The position numbers and the translations under genes were made by a program. The notes under the pieces are model-generated. The model worked only from the letters and a program-made list of their open reading frames with translations, was not told the DNA's origin and made no database searches. Shown piece after piece: positions 58,282 through 64,000 of a stretch of DNA of 64,000 nt. The stretch covers positions 13,753,001 to 13,817,000 of the forward strand of contig CP141147.1 in NCBI GenBank assembly GCA_035235625.1. The letters are read 5' to 3'. Each line of letters starts with the position of its first letter. The first letter of the stretch is position 1. This stretch comes from Saururus chinensis (taxonomy: Eukaryota > Streptophyta > Magnoliopsida > Piperales > Saururaceae).

Positions 58282-60678
58282 ATGGTTGAAAAGATAACAA
58301 TTGTCATATGCCACTATGGAGGGCGTTTTGTAACAAATAAGGATGGTTCAATGCATTACATGGGTGGAGGTGCCAAGGCATTTGATATCCAACGAAGTAC
58401 TACTGTGCTTGAGATGACATCGGAACTGGCTTCTGAAATGAAATGTGATCCTATCACTCTTAAGTTGAAGTATTTTCTCCCGGGAGATACCGAAACCCCT
58501 CTGAACATTGTGATTGATAGAGATCTCCAGCGTATGGTTGATTTCCATGGAGATTCAAAAACAATACATGTTTATGTCTTATCTGAGGATAATGTGGATT
58601 GTGAACCCTCTCTAGTGATTGATGGCGGGTAATGTTGGCTACTCTTAACTTTCATTTGGGTTTTTTAATGCTTATTACTGATTTATTTGATAAATTGGTG
58701 AAAAGCATATGAATTGGCTATATTTTCACTTTGTTAGCTATAATGCCCAAATAGTCCCTAACAAATTTTCTTGTCTTGCAGGCAAAATAAAGCAGTTATT
58801 GGAGACTGTACAAGCTCTGCAGGTCCAAGTTCTTCGCCGTTGAAATGTCCTATGGGAGAGAACTTTAATTTAAGCAGTCCAGGTGATGGTAAGCAATTGT
58901 TGAGTAGCTCATGGGATAAAGTCATAATTGGAGTTGGTCAGGAATTTCGAAGTGTCAAAGAGTTTCGCTGTGCCCTGGGTAAGTTTGCTGTTGCCTGTGG
59001 CTTCCATTTCAACTTTGTCAAAAATGATTCAAATCGTGTGACTGCAAAGTGCAGTGCTGAGAATTGCAAGTGGCGTCTTCATGCGTCAAAGTTGCCCAGA
59101 ATGCAAATTTTCAAGATAAAGAAGTATGAAAGCTCTCACACATGTGACAGTGGTCCCAATGTGGTGAAACAGCCACAGGCTACAAAGCACTGGGTGGCAG
59201 ATTTGATCAAGGACAAATTGATTGATTCACCTCATCTAAAACCTCGAGATATTATTAAAGAATTACATCAAGAATATGGAATTGAGTTAAGGTATCACCA
59301 GGCATGGCGGGGGATGGAGCTAGCTAAGGAGCAGTTACAAGGACCAGCTCCAAAGGAATATGTTAACTTGCCACGTATTTGTCAGATGATAATGAAGACA
59401 AATCCCGGAAGCCACACTGTTCTGAGGACTACTGAAAAATCAAGGTTTAAGAGCTTATTTATATGTTTCTACGCTTCTCAGTTTGGCTTTAATGAAGGTT
59501 GTCGCCCTGTGCTATTTCTTAATAGGACAATTTTAATGGATGGTCATCAGGAAACATTATTGAGTGCAATCTCCATAGATGCTGACGATGGTATGTTCCC
59601 TGTCGCATTTGCCATAATTGACTCAGAGAATGAGCCCAGCTGGACTTGGTTTTTGAATGAATTAAAACAAGTTATGAGTGTAAACCGTAGAATTACTTTC
59701 ATTATTAATCGACAGATGGATTTGGTGAATGTTATTCGTGAGGTGTTCCAAGATAGTTACCATGCATTTTGTATGAAACATCTGTGTCAATGCTTTAAAT
59801 ATGAGGTGAATGGAGGTATCTCAGCAGAGATGAAGGAGTTTATGGTGGACCAACTGTGGAAGGCTGCTTATGCAACCAATATCTTTGAGTTTGATAAAGA
59901 GATAAATGAAATTAGCAAAATATCAGAGGAAGCTGTCAACTGGATCCAACTAAGTCAGCCTGATCATTGGTCCAATGCTTTCTTTGAAGGTAATCGGTAT
60001 AATCATATGACTTCTGATGTCACAAAGTTGTTCAGCGAGTGGGTACTTGAGGTGAAAAACCTGCCTTTGTCAGAGATTATTCATCAAATAGGTTTTAAAA
60101 TAATGGAGCTTATGTATGGACGCCACCTGGAATCAGAAAAATGGCAAACAAGGCTAGTGCCTTCAGCAGAGATGTACCTCAAACGTGATATATTGGATTC
60201 ACGGATGAAGCAAATTTTGCGTAGTTCTGGTGCTCATTATGAGGTTAGTGACATTGCAATCAGAGTTGTGAGTATAAATGGCTGGACATGCAGCTGTAAG
60301 CAGTGGCAAATACTAGGTCGGCCTTGCTCTCATGCAATTGCAGTGTTAAACCAAATTGGTCGTAGTCTATATGACTTCTGCTCCCCATATTTGACGACTG
60401 AGATCTATCGTTTGTCGTATTCAAGCTTAATAAGTCCCATTTCTGACTATGGAATTTGTGCTGAAGTTGGGGAACAAACACTCGTACAACCTCCACGTTT
60501 GAAACGGAGACCTGGGAGGCCGAGGAAACATAAGTTTGAACATGTTGTGGAATCTAGAAACGTCCATTGCAGCAGATGTGGTGGTAGGAAGCATAACAAA
60601 TTAACTTGCAAAGAACCCATGCGAGAACTTCTTCAGCCTGTGCAGAACTGTGCACTCTTATCCGTGGGCTTAATGTAG
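58282..60678 (+). CDS. MUSTANG-type domesticated MULE transposase with N-terminal PB1 domain
   Basis: Two coding exons: 58282-58628 and 58782-60678 (donor GG|GTAATG, acceptor TTGCAG), giving 747 residues with no internal stop. Domains: PB1 (~3-101; YGGRF start, acidic DRDLQRMVDF loop), MuDR-type zinc domain (~160-240; C206, C211, H235, C237), MULE transposase core (~355-530), SWIM zinc finger (C619, C621, C631, H633), an AT-hook-like RRPGRPRK (~691-698) and a CCHC knuckle (C712, C715, H720, C725). The PB1 plus MULE layout matches the B clade of plant MUSTANG genes, thought to be host regulators derived from transposase and acting in the nucleus. The expected catalytic residues read N363, N425 and K531 instead of D, D, E by eye alignment. 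AATAAA signals lie at 60837 and 61046. FAR1/FHY3-type is less likely because of the PB1 domain. Confidence 0.9.
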
Positions 60679-61686
60679 TTGAAATGCCTCGGTATCTACA
60701 GCAGTATCTACAGTTGTTCTGCGGCAAGTTTCTTCTTAATAGATGGATCTCCCGTGCCTACTTGCCCGGTTAACTTGTATCCCTATGGTGCAGCTTTTAG
60801 AAACTGGGCAAACTAATGATTGTTGTTTTCTTTGTTAATAAATAGTTTATGTAAATCTGACAGAGCACGTCGAAAAGTATCGGGAACACTAACAGTGTAA
60901 ATGTCTTTATCCTAGCCTTGATATTCATTTTCATTCCTTTTGTCTTTCGTTTTGTCTTTTTGCTAACATGCTCTTCCTATTCACCGGAATCTCAAGCCAA
61001 ATCTTGTGGAACGTTATGACAATTCCCTTTTTCTTCTTCCTTTCCAATAAAGAATGGTGATTACGTTTTTAAATGACAATTTTTTGACAGTGACCTTTCA
61101 GCACCTTCATGCATGTTACAGCATGTATGCATCTTCTTGATGGATGGCAGTTATTCATCTTCATCGAAATATGTTGAATAATCAAGAGTTAGAAGGTCTC
61201 CGCAAGTATAAACCATAGTAGGGTGTCTAGATAAAGATACGTGATACAACAACTATAGTAGGGGTTGGACAGAGTTGTAAGGCTGCAGAATAGCTGTAAA
61301 CTTTTACAAATAAAGCGCGAGAGGCTTGGTCTTGGGATGAGTAGTTCACCACCCCTTCTCTTAGCTAGCTCACCCCTAAAACATGGTCAGTGGATATTCA
61401 CAGTCCGTGCATAGAGAGGATCCATCGTCTCTGTATAGAAGGGTGGGCTTTCCTACTGTTAGACCTTCTCTTTAAATCTATATTGTGCTCAAGAACAACT
61501 GATTATCAAAACGTTGAATGTGTCACTCTTTCCTTTTACCTGGAAAAGCACCAATTGGTTGTTGGGAATACATACATGTACATCATCCTTGTTAGTTGAA
61601 CTGATCGATATATGCCTTTTGGTCGAAAGCCCAAAAATATTGCAATGTCAAATTAGCCAAATAAATATTACTTTTTACAGATGCGT
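60679..61686. other. Intergenic space between the two convergent genes
   Basis: It holds the 3' UTR of the MUSTANG-like gene (poly(A) signals AATAAA at 60837-60842 and 61046-61051) and the 3' flank of the PnsB2-like gene. Short frames at 61390-61789 partly overlap that gene's last exon and show no domain. Confidence 0.5.
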
Positions 61687-63618
61687 CTACAAATTATCAT
61701 GCTCGATCACTTGGGCCCCTCTCCATCCCTCACCGGGATTTAGGTCCACAGGCACCAGCATGGAAGCTGGTCCAGTGCAGATAAAGTAGCTCTTGCCATA
61801 CTTCTCTGACAAGGAACCAGGGCTGGACAAGTAAATATCATCATAACCCATTCTTATTAACCTAAATACCAATCCACTGCCCTGCAAAGTCAGATAAAGA
61901 CACAATCAGTCCACCCACAAACAACGAAAAGACACAAAACAAAATGCTGCTAAATCATTGAACTATCTCAAATTATGCAGAGGCTAGCACTGTAAAGCAA
62001 TTTAGTTCAATGAAACACATAATTTTTGGGAAAAGTTATCATGAGTCTGCATATGAGCTCGGGCATTATGAGCCGTCAGATCAACATCCAATAGTGCTCG
62101 TTAAGGGAGGAGGATCCTCCCCGAAGAATGTACACCATCAGATTGAAATTCAACTATGTGCGATGCCTCAGCTCATGCAGTGATGCCTAAGCCCAGCCTC
62201 ATATAGATGGACTCATAATCTTATTATGCCGTTCACAGTAGTCTTTGTTTAAAAAATACTGACTTGTTCATTCTTAAAGAAAGGCTTCTTCATCCCAACA
62301 CTTGCTGCTGCTTCTTATTGTTCTAATGCTGGTCCATATGGGACTTAAAAATTGGTTACTAATGAATATTCCTCTGTCCCAAATTAATAGCTTCATTTGG
62401 AAAAAAAATATTTCTCTTATATTAATAGCTCAATTTGGATCAATTTAAGAATCTTGGAAGCTTAATTTCCATTCTCTTAGCTGTGAGTCTCACTAACTAA
62501 TAAAAATCACTAGTTTTCAAAATAAAACTATTAATATGGGACAGAGGGAGCATTACTGATGCCAATTTGTGTCTTGTCTCCTGGTTTGCTCTTCATTTGA
62601 TTTCTTGAAAAAAAATTGGAATTCAGAAATCTGATGCAGTACCTGATCAATTGCTTCATACTTGGAAGGCGGGGTCCGATAAACTCTCTTTGATCTCTCT
62701 GCCGGCGGAGCAGTGTAGACTCTGCTGAGCTTTCCCCTCAACATGGTGAAAATGTTGTCTTCTACAGTCCAGGGATCTTTCTTGTTCGACTCATCTCCAC
62801 CACCATAGAAAAGAGAATTAAGAAAAGGAGGACTTTCGGTTTTCATGGCTTCAGCTGGGGACATGATTCCAAAGCTTGAAGACAATGGCGGATGGGTGCA
62901 GTAAGAACAGCCTTTCAGTCCTTCAATGGCAGAGCCATTTCTGCTCTTAACCCTCAGATGGCTCAAAATTGCACTCGTGATCTTAATAGACCTCGGCCCA
63001 TTGTTCTTCACTGAAACTGCCGTTGACATGCTCAACGGGAAGAGGGAGACGACATATTTGATCTCCAGTGTACGCTTCTCATTCGTACAAGTCAATTCCA
63101 CCTGAAATGAAAGTAAACATTCAGCATTCGTGTTGTATATTGTGAATGCATTTGGTTGCAGAAATGAATCATGAAGCTACCTGGACTGCGTCAATGGAGT
63201 CGGAGTCGACATCCTTGACAACCCAATCGGAAAAACAGCAGGGAGAGGAGGGTCCAGCCATGTCAGGGACCTCATTGAGCACCAAGCCGACCCCGCCTCT
63301 GGAGGCAGAGGAGGGCCCAGCAGGCACAGTGTACAGAACTTCATGGAACATGTCGTCCTTCCAGTGGACCTTGGGCTTGTAGGAGGTGATGAGCGCGTCG
63401 GAGAGTCGGAGGGAGAGCGAGCTTCCATTGCGGACGGTGAGCTCCACCGCCGGGAGGCTGTCAGCAGACTGGGTGAACTTGATGCCTTTCCTCCCGAACT
63501 TCTCCTCGAGGGTCAGGGCCAGGGGCTGGGCGGGCGGGGGAGGGGAAGTGGCAGCTGAGGCTCTTGCGGAGTTGGTCTTGGGGGTGGGTGGGGAGAGTGA
63601 GAGGAGTGCAGCGGCCAT
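61687..63618 (-). CDS. PnsB2: Photosynthetic NDH subunit of subcomplex B 2 (PnsB2/NDF2-like), chloroplastic
   Basis: Three exons on the minus strand: 63618-63181, 63101-62643 and 61881-61687, all GT-AG and all phase 0, giving 363 residues. The start at 63618 is preferred to an in-frame ATG at 63678 because it opens directly into an Ala/Ser/Pro-rich, acid-poor transit peptide ([11 protein letters not shown]...). The mature part begins around [12 protein letters not shown]. The body is an all-beta, galactose-mutarotase-like fold ([41 protein letters not shown] end) in a family lacking known enzymatic activity. The Arabidopsis homologue, NDF2/NDH45, belongs to the stromal-side B subcomplex of the chloroplast NDH complex, which drives cyclic electron flow around photosystem I. 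Exon 1 is GC-rich, the rest is not. Intron 2 carries a MITE. Confidence 0.9.
62370..62556. mobile_element. Stowaway-like MITE in intron 2 of PnsB2
   Basis: The left end CCTCTGTCCCAAATTAATAG is the near-complement of the right end CTATTAATATGGGACAGAGG; the right side reads CTCCCTCTGTCCC when inverted, the standard Stowaway terminus. About 185 bp, no coding capacity. A TA duplication is likely but not unambiguous. Confidence 0.75.
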
Positions 63619-63960
63619 GAGCGCTGCTGCGGATGGTGTTGCTCTTCTTTGCTCGGATGCGCGGTCCACTCCACACATACTTCACTTCATTCGGGAGGCT
63701 GTTATCTTTATTTCTAGCGCTAATTTTCATCGTGCCAGCAGCTTGATGACCACTTCGTGTGCCAGTCAGTGGGAAGCCTTTTTAACAATGGCGCACGAAA
63801 TCGACACGATGTTGCCGGTGCATTTTCCCTTTCCTCCGACCTTTAAGGAGCGAAAACGTGAACTACGGCCAAGAAAACTTCTTTAGGATGGGCAAAGCTA
63901 GTTCTTTACTTTCAAAGTATTTCAGATCCTATTGTTGTCAATTTATGAGTTCTTAATGTT
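63619..63960 (-). promoter_or_regulatory. Leader and promoter region of PnsB2
   Basis: Upstream of the start on the minus strand is a purine/pyrimidine-mixed leader. Around 63690-63710 lies AGATAAC, an I-box-like GATAA core of the sort common in light-regulated plant promoters, next to an A/T-rich AAATAAAG. This is suggestive only; no start site can be fixed. Confidence 0.35.
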
Positions 63961-64000
63961 TCCTCTCTCCTATTAGTAGTTACATTTGCAAAAAATAGTC
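63961..64000. mobile_element. Probable MITE terminus cut by the window end
   Basis: CCTCTCTCCTATTAGTAGTT resembles the Stowaway-type terminus at 62375 (CCTCTGTCCCAAATTAATAG). Only the first ~40 bases are inside the window. Confidence 0.4.

Noticed and set aside
63619-63678. Alternative upstream start of PnsB2 at 63678
   Set aside because: It would add 20 residues including acidic and arginine-rich ones ahead of a normal transit peptide; the ATG at 63618 gives a better chloroplast targeting start.
63146-63886. Plus-strand frames of 71-166 codons at the right end
   Set aside because: They are antisense shadows of GC-rich exon 1 of the PnsB2-like gene.
1-64000. tRNA, rRNA, snoRNA or microRNA genes
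   Set aside because: No tRNA-like box A/box B pair with a foldable cloverleaf, no rRNA segment and no convincing microRNA precursor was recognised by eye; the hairpins seen belong to repeats.

Overview
The window is nuclear DNA of a flowering plant. Genes have GT-AG introns, the background is AT-rich, and LTR retrotransposons are nested inside each other. Of the two genes that look intact, one encodes a chloroplast NDH-complex subunit and the other a MUSTANG-type domesticated transposase. The GC-rich first exon of the NDH gene and the transposon mix do not settle the clade; a non-grass angiosperm seems likely, but this is inference.

Layout. (1) 1-18.8 kb: a minus-strand, multi-exon gene of the transposon-associated DUF1985/plant-mobile-domain plus C48 (Ulp1-like) peptidase type. 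It is split in its last exon by a 13.4-kb Ty3/gypsy element (1506-14903; LTR ends TGTTG/CAACA; target duplication CTCCT on both sides). This element lacks gag and most of pol. It keeps an integrase, an antisense spliced gene of plant-mobile-domain type, a ~3.2-kb tandem array of about 31 units of ~103 bp, and a GC-rich pyrimidine-strand segment. The introns of the interrupted host gene are filled with short imperfect palindromes. (2) 19-36 kb: LTRs and fragments of at least four LTR families. They include two ~3.3-kb LTRs (family A), one of which carries a nested 2-kb LTR (family B), and a chromovirus 3' end, followed by MITE-like sequence. (3) 37.9-45.5 kb: a decayed Ty1/copia element on the minus strand, with its 3' LTR and polypurine tract. 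A 1.17-kb solo LTR (family C) with a perfect GTCCA target duplication sits inside it. The copia element abuts a third family A LTR, which itself lies in a MULE zinc-knuckle/plant-mobile-domain pseudogene. (4) 46-57.5 kb: LINE fragments, a decayed minus-strand chromovirus with gag, RT, integrase and chromodomain traces, and a duplicated LINE segment whose two copies are joined by a perfect hairpin. (5) 58-64 kb: the genic end, with the MUSTANG-like gene (58282-60678, +) and the PnsB2-like gene (61687-63618, -) facing each other tail to tail.

How the parts relate. The left 57 kb is a graveyard in which target duplications and interrupted reading frames give a relative order of insertions. The right 6 kb is ordinary gene space. 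Most premature stops whose original codon can be guessed fit C-to-T change in CG or CNG sites, as expected for methylated, silenced DNA. The most unusual items are the palindrome-filled introns of the C48-type gene, the phase-consistent spliced antisense gene inside an LTR element, a TTCGAACG-type motif shared by two unrelated LTR families, and a PB1-domain MUSTANG protein in which all three expected DDE positions appear substituted.
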